NCBI GenBank assembly: GCA_902810705.1
Contig: CADDYU010000038.1
Location: 1 to 32,661, forward strand
Direction of reading: 5' to 3'
DNA length: 32,661 nucleotides
Source: Methylococcaceae bacterium
GTDB taxonomy: Bacteria; Pseudomonadota; Gammaproteobacteria; Methylococcales; Methylococcaceae
In this document: one piece after another, positions 8,342 to 17,223 of the stretch
Numbering within the stretch: the first letter of the stretch is position 1
Layout of the letters: each line of letters starts with the position of its first letter
The notes under the pieces: model-generated
Told to the model about the DNA's origin: nothing
What the model saw: the letters and a program-made list of their open reading frames with translations, nothing else
The model's database searches: none
Program-made: the position numbers and the translations under genes

Positions 8342-11179
8342 TTACGACCTCGGAACGGGCAAATACACGAAAACACCAAGCACGTCGGCAGGCAACTTGG
8401 CTTCGATGTGCGCCGTGCCTCGCATTCGCGCCGCCTCTCGCACGCGCTCGTGCGCAGTGAGAATCTGTCGTCCGCGATCCTGAGCAAACCCGTTGAGCCA
8501 AGACCGAAGATGATCGAGGTTCGCGAGCACCTTGCCGATCACGTCGGCGGCTTGCGCGGCGCTGGTATTGGCGTTGGGCTCGACGGCCAGAAGGTGCTCG
8601 GCTGCATCCTGCGGCAGCCACTCCGGCGCATCCGGCGGACCAGCGAATGCGACGACCTGCGCGTCTTCAGCCAACAGCGGGGTGTCTTCGCCGGCGCCAG
8701 CACTGTTGATCTGGTATCGCAGCCGCAGCAACAAAATCGTCGTCCGCCTTTGCACGGCCGAGCTACGGATCACACCGCATCTACACGCCTTGGCTTGGCC
8801 GAGAGGGTCCAAAGCGTTGTCCAAAATGTGAGCGGCGAGCTTTTCGACGATTGGATGGGTGCGGGTAAGGTGCGTGACACCATCCGGGATGGGAAGCTGA
8901 AAGCGCGCTTCGATTGACGAGGAACTGGCGGAAATGTCGAGGGATTCGCGCAATCCCTGCGGGAGATCGGCCAGTTCGATGCGCATTGTGCCATTCGGCC
9001 GCTCCGTGACGGCGGCGCCATGGACCTTCATCGCATCGCGTGTAAAGCTGGCCACATCCACGCCAGAACCGATGGCAGCGCGGACCTCGGCCAGTTCGCG
9101 CGATACCTCTTCTACTTTGATCGTCTGCTGCGCAAACATGGTCAGCGATCGCTTCTCGCGGTCGGCCACACTTTCCCACTCGCGATGAACCTGCTTCTTC
9201 ATAGGCTCAAGAACGTCCTCATCGAATAGCGGCATCTGCTGAGCGTCCTGCCCGGAACGGCCCCTGAGCAGCAACCCCTCGAAGATGGCCTCCACAACTT
9301 TTTCCGTGTCGATTGGGACCGGCACTGAAATCCCCAACGACGTACGAATGTTCTTGTGCTTCCGAATCAGCACGTCAAGCACGATGCCGTCGATCTGGTT
9401 ATCAATGCCGTAGTACGTCAGGACGCGGACCTTATCCTCCGGTTGGCCATAGCGGTCTACCCGACCCTCGCGCTGCTCATGGCGCGTCGGATTCCAACTC
9501 AAGTCGTAGTGGAGAACGGCGCTGAATTGATCTTGCAGATTGATACCTTCGCTGAGGCAGTCGGTGCAAACCAAGACCCGCTTCTCAAAGCTGGCCAAGC
9601 GATTGACACGACTCTCGCGCTCCACGGGCGGCAACAGTCCTGTTACCGCCTCAATTTCGATGCTCTTACCGAGCTGAGCGCGAAGCTCCTCTGCCAAATA
9701 AATGGCGGTATCAATGAATCTGCAGAAGACGATGGGCTGAAAGCCGTCGCGAAGAAATTCCTTGACCAGCTTCACCGCTTTCTGGAGCTTTTCATCGCCC
9801 TTGCCGCACAGCGCATCCGCTTCCCGCGCCATGTCCAGCAGCCGTCGGCGCTGAGACTTCTGAGTAGATTCCTCCTCGCCTGTGTCGGCGCCAGGAGTTA
9901 CGTCGATGCCTTCAGCGGCTTCATCATTCACCATGTCTAACACGGTGCGCTGGCCAATTTCGTCGGCCTCTTCGGCTGATTCCGCATCGACAGTGGCAGC
10001 GCGACTTCTGAGCGTAGCGCCGGCGGCGGCGGGACTAGACGCCAGCGCCCGAAGCAGCGCCAGCGCCGACCACCATCGCACTCGCTGCCGCTGACGGCCA
10101 CCATCCGCATCGAGGACGCTCTCGCGGGCGTAGTTCAACACCTTCGCAAATAGTTTCTTGTAATCGGGCGACAGCTTGTAAGTATCCTCGCGTTCCTCGC
10201 GTTCGGGAAACGGAGTGTCCGCCTGCATGTAATGGCGGATGTCGCCGCGCCGGCGCTGGACTAGGTGCTGCGCGAGACGGCGGCGGTGTTGCTCGTTCTC
10301 GCGACCCGCTAAATCTTCTGGCAAATCGGCAAATTGGCGGTCTAGGAACAGCAGCAGGGAACGGAACGCCTCTTCGTTGCCGCTATGCGGCGTGGCCGTA
10401 ACCAGGATTAGGTGTCGATTCGCAACCGCAGAAAGCGCCTTCACGAGTTGATACCGCTGGTGGCGCCCGCCCCGACCGCCGGAAGCAAACGCACAGGTAT
10501 GGGCTTCATCAACGATGACCAGCTCGGGACAGGTGCGGATGAATTCGTCCCGCCGGCTGTCGGATTTGATGAAATCAGCCGAAACCACGGTGAACGGGTA
10601 TGCCTCGAAAATGGATTGCCCTGCGAGACAAGAGCGCTCAAGCCGGGAGGCCGTGCTAGACAACACCAATTCTGCGTCGATGTAGAATTTCTCCTTCAAC
10701 TCTCTCTGCCATTGCTCAGCTAAATGAGGAGGGCAGAGAATCGCTACCCGGTGAACTTCACCGCGATCTAGCAGTTCACGCATGACCAAACACGCTTCGA
10801 CCGTCTTGCCAATGCCCACATCATCGGCGATCAGCAATCGAACAGGATTGAGTTTCAGCGCCACCAGCAATGGCACCAGTTGGTATGGTCGCGGCTCAAC
10901 CGCGATCTTGGCGAAGGAGCGGAACGGCCCCGCGCTCGATCGGAAACCTAGCCGCAGCGCATCTCGCAGCAGCCGGCAGGATCGATAGTCGCCAATCTTC
11001 GTTGGGTCGGGTGGGCCAAAGACGGCAGGTGTAATCGCCTCAAGGCTGGTGTGGATGCCGGTGACTTCATCTTCCGTGCCGCTCAGCGGGCGCAGCAGAA
11101 CCAAGTGATCGTTGGATTCGGGAAGAACAACCCATTCGCGGCCGCGCGCTGATACAAGTGAACCAGGCGAAAAACTCAT
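8342..11179 (-). CDS. SNF2-family helicase/translocase (DrmD-like)
   Basis: This 945-aa superfamily 2 ATPase should translocate on double-stranded DNA without classical strand separation. Visible motifs are ADDVGIGKT (119-126, ATP binding), DEAH in VIVDEAHTC (224-227), TATPHSG (261-267), and in the second RecA lobe CTDCLSEGINLQ followed by HEQREGRVDRYGQ near residue 570. The region after residue 700 is acidic and helical with no recognisable nuclease. Its ATG at 11179 overlaps the stop of the DUF1998 helicase by 4 bases (ATGA). DISARM class 1 systems carry a SNF2 protein (DrmD) next to an adenine methylase, as here, so this is the closest named comparison. The helicase family is certain; the DISARM assignment is inference. 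Confidence 0.9.
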   Translation of the reverse strand: MSFSPGSLVSARGREWVVLPESNDHLVLLRPLSGTEDEVTGIHTSLEAITPAVFGPPDPTKIGDYRSCRLLRDALRLGFRSSAGPFRSFAKIAVEPRPYQLVPLLVALKLNPVRLLIADDVGIGKTVEACLVMRELLDRGEVHRVAILCPPHLAEQWQRELKEKFYIDAELVLSSTASRLERSCLAGQSIFEAYPFTVVSADFIKSDSRRDEFIRTCPELVIVDEAHTCAFASGGRGGRHQRYQLVKALSAVANRHLILVTATPHSGNEEAFRSLLLFLDRQFADLPEDLAGRENEQHRRRLAQHLVQRRRGDIRHYMQADTPFPEREEREDTYKLSPDYKKLFAKVLNYARESVLDADGGRQRQRVRWWSALALLRALASSPAAAGATLRSRAATVDAESAEEADEIGQRTVLDMVNDEAAEGIDVTPGADTGEEESTQKSQRRRLLDMAREADALCGKGDEKLQKAVKLVKEFLRDGFQPIVFCRFIDTAIYLAEELRAQLGKSIEIEAVTGLLPPVERESRVNRLASFEKRVLVCTDCLSEGINLQDQFSAVLHYDLSWNPTRHEQREGRVDRYGQPEDKVRVLTYYGIDNQIDGIVLDVLIRKHKNIRTSLGISVPVPIDTEKVVEAIFEGLLLRGRSGQDAQQMPLFDEDVLEPMKKQVHREWESVADREKRSLTMFAQQTIKVEEVSRELAEVRAAIGSGVDVASFTRDAMKVHGAAVTERPNGTMRIELADLPQGLRESLDISASSSSIEARFQLPIPDGVTHLTRTHPIVEKLAAHILDNALDPLGQAKACRCGVIRSSAVQRRTTILLLRLRYQINSAGAGEDTPLLAEDAQVVAFAGPPDAPEWLPQDAAEHLLAVEPNANTSAAQAADVIGKVLANLDHLRSWLNGFAQDRGRQILTAHERVREAARMRGTAHIEAKLPADVLGVFVYLPVPRS

Positions 11180-14100
11180 GCCGGCCTCCCGAACACGTCG
11201 GGATGGCGGGCGGCAATCTGATGCCAGTCGTCTGTCCCCTTGAACCGAATAACTTGATAGCCCTCATCCTCAAGGCTCGATGCCTGCGCCGCGTCGCGCT
11301 GCTGACGGTCAGCGAACTCGTGTGGCGGACCGTCTACATAGATGATCGCCATCGCCTCTTTGTAGGCGAAGTCGGGCCGCGTGCCACAGGTCTCAATCAA
11401 CACCTGCGCCGATGAAGGCAAAGCAAACCGATTGCTGTCGATGAATCGAAGCCAGCACCTCTCCAACTCCGACGATGTGAGGCGCATTAGCCGGTTCATG
11501 TGCTCTTCGCGCGAGGCGTCAGTAGGCGAAGTTTCAACGGTTGCGAGCGCCATGTCGAGCAATAAGTCCTTGATGGAATGACGGTCAAGCAGACGATGAT
11601 CCATCTGGTTGCCATAACTCATTAAGCAGTCGTAACACGCGGCAGTGCAGGTCTCCTTCGCTCGCGGCCCCTTCTCCAAGTCCTTACCCGTCGCCGGATC
11701 GAAGTGACACAGGGTTAGTGCCTGACGCGCGACGGCGGAGATTGCATTCGGGTCTTCCACGAGTTGGCGCAGAACTCCCGCGCCTCCCTCCGATGCCTCG
11801 TAGAGCAAGATAGATTTGCGTTGGTCCCGATTCGGCAGCGGCTCAGCAGATAATTCGCTATCCTCCAACTGGTATTCGATCTGCACCGCGCTCTTGATCG
11901 CCGCTTGCAGGGACGCCATCGCCGCATCGGATAGCTGGGCCGCGGGAGTGATGGTCAAACAGTTCCGTCGGTCTTCAACATACGGGACAACACGCTGAGT
12001 ACGGGGACCGAGGCCATCGGGTTGTGGAGCACCGTTGTCCTGCGCGTCCGAAGCCCATGTGCCTCGCTCGATGTCAAGCACGAATCCAAGTTGGTCACGA
12101 TTTGCGCGCCGGTTTTCGCCTGCATTGATCCGCCAAATCGTCGCCGTGTGTCCGTATCTGAGCTTTGCGACATCGCGATCTCCGTTGCTCACCTTCGCCG
12201 TGGCGCAGGAAATGCGGCCCTCTCGCTCGGCGAAGCGAAAGCCAGTCCTGATTTCGTAGCCGAGCCGTGTCCGCTCCTCTTCATCGCAGTTGATTCTGTC
12301 CCGCCTTCGCGTCGAGACATTCTGTAGGCGGAACAACGAGCGCATCGCAATGTCAAGACGAGCGCCGCAGTTGTGGCAGAGGTCTGGGCCGGGGCCTTCG
12401 AGAATTGGGTGAACATATCCGCATGATTGACAGGACTTGATCGACGACGTAACGAGCGACTGGTCCGTCGCGGAGCGCGACCCGGCAGGGATAATCGCCT
12501 TCTCTATAATGTAGCGCGATCCCTCGTGATAAACAAAAGCGCGCGGGCCGAACTCAGAAATCGCGAGAAAGCGGGGCCTGGAGAGGAAATCCTCGTCACC
12601 TTTGGTCGTCCGTCGGCCGGGAATAAACGCTGAGAGCGGCAGTCGGGGAAAATTGTAACCGGGCAAGAAACCTTCGCTGGCGAAATAGCGGTAGCTGTAG
12701 AAGTCAGAAAATGACTCGCCGCGCGTTCCCGATCGCTCGTTCGTTAGCAGCCGCAATTGGATTTCGGCTTCGTTTCGGATTTGCGTGGCGCGCGCTCGCT
12801 CCGCCTGGCGCGTTGGATCGCGCGCTATACGGCCTTGAATCACCGATTGCTGGAATGCCGCCTCGTAGAGTGTGCGCCATCGCTCACATGCTTGTTCAAA
12901 GCGCTGTGGTACGGTATCCAGCGCCTTCGCTAGCCAGTCATCCGTGTACCAGTCCGTCGTGAGCAAATCAGCTTCTATTGCGGACAAGACATGGCGCGCC
13001 CGGAGCGCTGCCTTGGCCCTGACTCCTGTGTCTTGCAAGGCAGCAACAATGCTCTCCTTCAGCGTGAGGCTCGGCGGTTCACCGGCGCAATCGATTAGTT
13101 CTTGCAGCGAGCTGCCGAGGCTCAGGCTGGCTTCCGACAGCCAAATCGCGTGGACATGCGCGCGAATCAAGTCTTCGTTTGTTAAGTCCAAGCGCGGCGG
13201 AACAACGCTTCCCGCGACCATCCGTTCCGGCTGCTGATAAAAATACTGATCGTGCGGACTACCCGTCGTGCAGTAGGTGAAGACCAGCGCCGGCTGACCA
13301 CTGCGTCCAGCCCGACCACTTCGCTGCGCATAGTTGGCGGGCGTAGGCGGAACATTGCGCATGTTAACCGTGTTCAACTCCGCGATGTCCACGCCGAGTT
13401 CCATCGTGGGGGAGCAGAACAGGATCGGCAGTCGGCCATCGCGGAACCTGTCTTCTCGATCAAGCCGCTCTTCGCTTGGAACTTGTGCGGTGTGCTCTCT
13501 TGCTTCAATGGAACGAATGTGCTGAGCGACTTGCCGATAGAAGTCAATAAAGAAGCTGTTCGTCTGCCCGCCACCGGCTGAGGGATCAGCGACTCGGAGC
13601 GGATCGAGCGGCGGCGCCTTGCCGTCACCTTCCTTCCAGATCATGCAGCCGGCTTGGAGTTGGTATGCGGGAACCTCGTCCGCATCGCGCGGCTCGCGCA
13701 CCCGTTCAACTATGCCGCCGATGCGAAGGGCGTTCAGCAGGTCGTTGATGATCTGTTGTGTCTCGACGAGCGACAGTTTGCCACCGTCAAACGTATTGTG
13801 CCGCCTCAAGAACCGACCGAAATCGCCGTAAGGGGAAACGTAGGTAAACGCCCGATCATCATTGATCCGGCGCGATCGTGGCAGCAGAAGGCGAGCATTC
13901 TCAAGCTGTTCATCTTCATCGATCGCCCAGCGGCCCGCGAGCCGCTGGCGGCTGCGCTCGCGGATGCGGATTTGCCCATTCTCATCCAAACACTCAACTT
14001 TAATGGCAAGCTCACGGCGCATATAATCAAGTAGCGCCCGCGATACCTTCTCCCTCGTCTGCGGTGTCGCCGATACCAACGCTGCGTGGGATTGCGTCCA

Positions 14101-16365
14101 AACGTCCTCGGCCTTGCAGACTTCTGCGAGCGATTCGTAGTCGATGACCAGCAGGCCACACTGTTCGAGATTTGGCGAGGTAAGGCGCCACCCGCGCTGA
14201 AGGTCAAGGTACAGTCGGTATGCGAGGACGTCACACATCGCGCGACGCGTCTCGATTTCGGCTTGGAATCGCGCTTGATCGTTGCTCGCGTATGACTCGA
14301 ACGGAAGCGCTAGGGCTTCAAAGACCTTCTGCGGCAACTCCTCCTGCCGCAGCCCCGCCTTCCCGCTGCTCACCACTGCCTTGTACAGCGCGCCGCGCAG
14401 CACAGTGACTTCCACGAAATCGTTGAGGTGTCCCGCCTGCAAAGAAGCGTCTTGTCGGTTGTCCGTGAAGCTTAGCAGCTTGGGCGAAAGTCCCGCTGTT
14501 CCCTTCATTCCTCTGATGGCAGAGATGGACAGAATCGTCGTCGCCGTGCTGCGCCCGCCCGTGCCCAAAGAACCGAGCTTGCCCACGTCCGAATCTCGGC
14601 GCGCACTGTATGCGACACCGCATTCTGGCTGTAAACAGAGGCGGAAGGGCGCCGGGACAAATACGCAGTCGATTCCTCCGGGTGCCTCTTTGCCGTCTTT
14701 CCCGATCCTAACCGGCTGTGGCAGATACTTTTCTTGGCTCGGCTTGAGGCGCAACTTACCTCGATGCTCCTCAAGCCAGTCCGACGGCACGCGCGCCTCA
14801 ATCTCATCTCGGTCAGTTGGCCACGGTGACTGCGAGCTAAGATAGAGGAAGCCAGGCTCTAACGTTTCGCTTGCGGGCCGCCGTTCTTCCAACCGCCGCG
14901 GCGTAAAAAATAAATCTCCGTTGTCCTCCTGCCCTCGCCAAACGCAGTAATATTCCTGACCACACTGGCGGCAGAACACCAACGGGAGAAGTACGCGGGA
15001 ACGATCAGCAGGTACGAACTGTTGCCCTTTAACGGTAACAAATCGCTGCCGCTCCGGCTCGAAGGATGCGTAAACGGTGTCGCCGCGCCCGATGAACTGA
15101 TGAACACGAAATGCGAACACCGGCTTTCCGTCATCCGTCTTCACGGAAAAGCCCGCTAGTAGCCATTGGCGGATGCGGTTAGCACAGATGTCCTCCTCAA
15201 CACCTGTTGCTCGGGAGAGTAGCCGTGCGGCGCCATCTGGGCCGCTCAGCGGCCGGGGAACGGCGCGAATCAATCGGTGTGTCGTTGGCTCGTGGACGAC
15301 GCCGAACGTGCTCTCGATCCAAATTGACAGGGGATGATGCAAGAATACTTCTGGCTCGCCTGGGGGCGTGCAATCCGGGAGCGCAATGGCGGCGGCCAAC
15401 GTGTTGAGAAAGCTGGAACTGTTCGCGTCAGCGACAGGAGATGCGCGCGATAACGTTTCTCCAATGATGTTCTCAGGGCGCACTGCGCCACCGAAGAGAC
15501 TCGAAGCGACTCGTGCGACTTCGGCTTGCTGCTGTTGCAGTGTACCCGGAGCGGCAAGCGTCGCCGACGTTCCCACGCACTGCATCTGGTCGGCCCGCAT
15601 GAACTCACGCACGCGCCGAACGAGCATGGCCACGTCCGCACCCTGGCGCCCGCGATAAGTGTGAAGCTCATCAAGGACGAGAAACCGAAGGCCCTGCGCC
15701 GCGCGAATCAGTGCCTGCTCCTTCACCCGCGTCAGGATCAATTCGAGCATCATGAAGTTGGTCAGCAGAATGTCCGGCGGCTGCTCGATGATTCGGTTTC
15801 GCTGTTCTTCAGTCTCCTGCCCAGTATAGCGCTCGAACTTGACTGGCCCCCGGCCATCGGGATAGCCGTCCTGCAAGAACTTACTTAACTCGCCATATTG
15901 ACTGTTTGCCAACGCATTCATCGGGTAGACGACGATTGCTTGGATACCGCGCCCACTTCCGTTGCGAAGCACATGGTCAACAATTGGGATGATGTACGAG
16001 AGGCTCTTCCCTGACCCCGTGCCTGTTGTCAGGACGTAATTCTCTCCGCCCCGTGCGACCCGGACCGCCTCGGCTTGGTGCCGATGCAGGCGAAATTCGA
16101 TGCCGGCCCCGCCCGTTTCCCTCTTCTTGAGTCGGAATACCTCCCTGCACTTCGCGTGCAGGACTCCGGCCTCCACCAATTCTTCGACAGACTCTCCGGG
16201 TTCAAACGCGGGATTCAATTGGATGAGCGGATCGGGCCAGAGCAGGCCACGGTCAAGCTCGCCTTCGACAAGGGCGCGAATGTCTGGATCGCGGATTTGG
16301 ATGAAACTGCGGACGTACCCTGAGTAGTCGTTGACCAGCTTGTCGCGCAGTTCAAAAACATTCAT
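11176..16365 (-). CDS. DEAD/DEAH helicase with DUF1998-type region and C-terminal Vsr/DUF559-like nuclease
   Basis: This is the first gene of the operon. The start at 16365 (MNVFELRDKLVNDY) has AGGGG 7 nt upstream; a frame 15 codons longer lacks support. The 1,729-aa protein has TTGTGSGKS (113-121), VVYPMNALANSQ, DELH (232-235), TSATL (266-270) and QRSGRAGR (about 1013-1022), the pattern of COG1205/YprA-like helicases. A CxxC...CxxC knuckle lies near 1310 (CQSCG...CHNCG). The DUF1998-type region includes LYEASEGGAGVL near 1518 and CYDCLMSYGNQ near 1575. The last ~110 residues contain RPDF near 1660, VDGPPHE near 1677 and GYQVIRF near 1703, matching the order of the Vsr/DUF559 nuclease fold. 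DruE of Druantia and DrmA plus DrmB of DISARM are the nearest known relatives. It likely unwinds and cuts unmodified invading DNA. Confidence 0.9.
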   Translation of the reverse strand: MNVFELRDKLVNDYSGYVRSFIQIRDPDIRALVEGELDRGLLWPDPLIQLNPAFEPGESVEELVEAGVLHAKCREVFRLKKRETGGAGIEFRLHRHQAEAVRVARGGENYVLTTGTGSGKSLSYIIPIVDHVLRNGSGRGIQAIVVYPMNALANSQYGELSKFLQDGYPDGRGPVKFERYTGQETEEQRNRIIEQPPDILLTNFMMLELILTRVKEQALIRAAQGLRFLVLDELHTYRGRQGADVAMLVRRVREFMRADQMQCVGTSATLAAPGTLQQQQAEVARVASSLFGGAVRPENIIGETLSRASPVADANSSSFLNTLAAAIALPDCTPPGEPEVFLHHPLSIWIESTFGVVHEPTTHRLIRAVPRPLSGPDGAARLLSRATGVEEDICANRIRQWLLAGFSVKTDDGKPVFAFRVHQFIGRGDTVYASFEPERQRFVTVKGQQFVPADRSRVLLPLVFCRQCGQEYYCVWRGQEDNGDLFFTPRRLEERRPASETLEPGFLYLSSQSPWPTDRDEIEARVPSDWLEEHRGKLRLKPSQEKYLPQPVRIGKDGKEAPGGIDCVFVPAPFRLCLQPECGVAYSARRDSDVGKLGSLGTGGRSTATTILSISAIRGMKGTAGLSPKLLSFTDNRQDASLQAGHLNDFVEVTVLRGALYKAVVSSGKAGLRQEELPQKVFEALALPFESYASNDQARFQAEIETRRAMCDVLAYRLYLDLQRGWRLTSPNLEQCGLLVIDYESLAEVCKAEDVWTQSHAALVSATPQTREKVSRALLDYMRRELAIKVECLDENGQIRIRERSRQRLAGRWAIDEDEQLENARLLLPRSRRINDDRAFTYVSPYGDFGRFLRRHNTFDGGKLSLVETQQIINDLLNALRIGGIVERVREPRDADEVPAYQLQAGCMIWKEGDGKAPPLDPLRVADPSAGGGQTNSFFIDFYRQVAQHIRSIEAREHTAQVPSEERLDREDRFRDGRLPILFCSPTMELGVDIAELNTVNMRNVPPTPANYAQRSGRAGRSGQPALVFTYCTTGSPHDQYFYQQPERMVAGSVVPPRLDLTNEDLIRAHVHAIWLSEASLSLGSSLQELIDCAGEPPSLTLKESIVAALQDTGVRAKAALRARHVLSAIEADLLTTDWYTDDWLAKALDTVPQRFEQACERWRTLYEAAFQQSVIQGRIARDPTRQAERARATQIRNEAEIQLRLLTNERSGTRGESFSDFYSYRYFASEGFLPGYNFPRLPLSAFIPGRRTTKGDEDFLSRPRFLAISEFGPRAFVYHEGSRYIIEKAIIPAGSRSATDQSLVTSSIKSCQSCGYVHPILEGPGPDLCHNCGARLDIAMRSLFRLQNVSTRRRDRINCDEEERTRLGYEIRTGFRFAEREGRISCATAKVSNGDRDVAKLRYGHTATIWRINAGENRRANRDQLGFVLDIERGTWASDAQDNGAPQPDGLGPRTQRVVPYVEDRRNCLTITPAAQLSDAAMASLQAAIKSAVQIEYQLEDSELSAEPLPNRDQRKSILLYEASEGGAGVLRQLVEDPNAISAVARQALTLCHFDPATGKDLEKGPRAKETCTAACYDCLMSYGNQMDHRLLDRHSIKDLLLDMALATVETSPTDASREEHMNRLMRLTSSELERCWLRFIDSNRFALPSSAQVLIETCGTRPDFAYKEAMAIIYVDGPPHEFADRQQRDAAQASSLEDEGYQVIRFKGTDDWHQIAARHPDVFGRPA

Positions 16366-16845
16366 GTTCCGGCCCCTGGAAAGGGCGCGCAGCCTAACGA
16401 GCGGCGGCAATCCACCGCGTTTCGCCTGGAATCCGCTCGAATGGCAAGCCCGATGTGGCGTTAGTTTTACCCGCGATCACGGGACCGTTCCAGAGGCGCG
16501 TTAAGTCGCGGCAGGGTATAGACCTTGGCGAAGTCAGGGAACAGCGCTACCGGTTCTGCTTCAAGGGTTTGATCCATGACACCAAAGACCCCCCTACCCC
16601 CCAAGCAAAAACTTGGAGGCGCGACGGGGGCTGCGGACGCGCACAGACGCCGCCGATTAAGCCCGCGTTGCGCTTGGTCTGCCCCAATGGGAATCACCAA
16701 GCACCTGTAATCCCCGGAACTTCTTTCACGTCGCACTCCGGGGTCCGACCCACGACGGCTCGCAAATCTATCGCGCGCTCGCGCGAGCACTGCATCGATC
16801 GAAGCGTTGCAGCGCGTTTCGGCGCGTTTTCTACGCTGTCTCCCG
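16366..16845. other. Intergenic region between defence operon and phage genes
   Basis: This 480-bp gap separates the divergent defence operon and phage late genes. The minus-strand side carries the AGGGG ribosome binding site of the helicase gene. A TTGCCA element lies further upstream but has no convincing -10 partner. A short plus frame (16576-16710, about 44 codons, starting MTPKTPLPPKQ) has no good support. A minus-strand frame ending about 16467 with KVYTLPRLNAPLERSRDRG reads somewhat protein-like at its 3' end and could be a gene remnant, but I cannot establish that. The right end holds the phage promoter-like repeat. Confidence 0.5.
16803..16835 (+). promoter_or_regulatory. Phage promoter-like repeat, copy 1
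   Basis: TTGCAG (16807-16812) is followed after exactly 17 bases by TCTACG (16830-16835). The 17 bases 16803-16819 are identical to 22498-22514 upstream of the portal gene, where the same spacing leads to TCTACC. Conservation of both boxes and spacer length across 5.7 kb suggests a shared sigma-70-like phage promoter. The start codon at 16846 lies only 10 bases after the -10 box, so the transcript may be leaderless. Confidence 0.6.
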
Positions 16846-17220
16846 ATGGACCTGCAAAGCTCGCAATCGGTCTTCGGATCGCTCAGTTCCGCCAACGCAA
16901 CGACCGCCGCCGCCGTGGACCTGACGGACGGCGACGGCAACGCCGTCGCACTCGCACCGAATCATCGCGTTGTCATCACCGACATCGTGATCGTCGTCGG
17001 CGCCGACATGCGCGTGGATCTCTTCAGCGACGCCAACGGCGATGGAAGCGTGGCTGCGGGCGAGCGGCTGGTCGGCGGCGCCTTCGGGAAGAACGGCGGC
17101 CTGGCGATGAGCTTCATCAACACGCCGCGTTACTGCCGGCGCGGGTTGATTCCGAAGGTTAAGACCGACGCCGCTGGCCAAGTCGATGTGAACTTCACCG
17201 CCCGCCTCTACACCGCCTGA
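16846..17220 (+). CDS. Hypothetical phage structural protein (124 aa)
   Basis: The protein begins MDLQSSQSVFGSLSSANATT at an ATG 10 bases beyond a promoter-like -10 box. No Shine-Dalgarno sequence precedes it, which fits a leaderless message. The sequence is rich in Val, Gly, Asp and Ala, with predicted beta strands (NHRVVITDIVIVVGADMRVDL) and an Asp-rich loop DANGDGS that looks like a calcium-binding turn. The composition suits a small beta-sandwich virion protein such as a decoration, neck or fibre-associated protein. It stands first in the phage gene series and is followed 3 bp later by a lectin-like protein. No specific family is recognised. A longer frame from 16807 would begin within the promoter and is rejected. 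Confidence 0.6.
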   Translation: MDLQSSQSVFGSLSSANATTAAAVDLTDGDGNAVALAPNHRVVITDIVIVVGADMRVDLFSDANGDGSVAAGERLVGGAFGKNGGLAMSFINTPRYCRRGLIPKVKTDAAGQVDVNFTARLYTA

Positions 17221-17223
17221 TCG

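Noticed and set aside
1843-16365. Calling the operon a standard DISARM class 1 system
   Set aside because: No separate DrmC phospholipase D protein and no separate DrmA and DrmB; the fused helicase and SMC-like ATPase do not match the class 1 set.
16467-16940. Minus-strand frame ending KVYTLPRLNAPLERSRDRG
   Set aside because: Its 3' end looks slightly protein-like but most of the frame overlaps the phage promoter and structural gene in antisense. At best a gene remnant; not listed.
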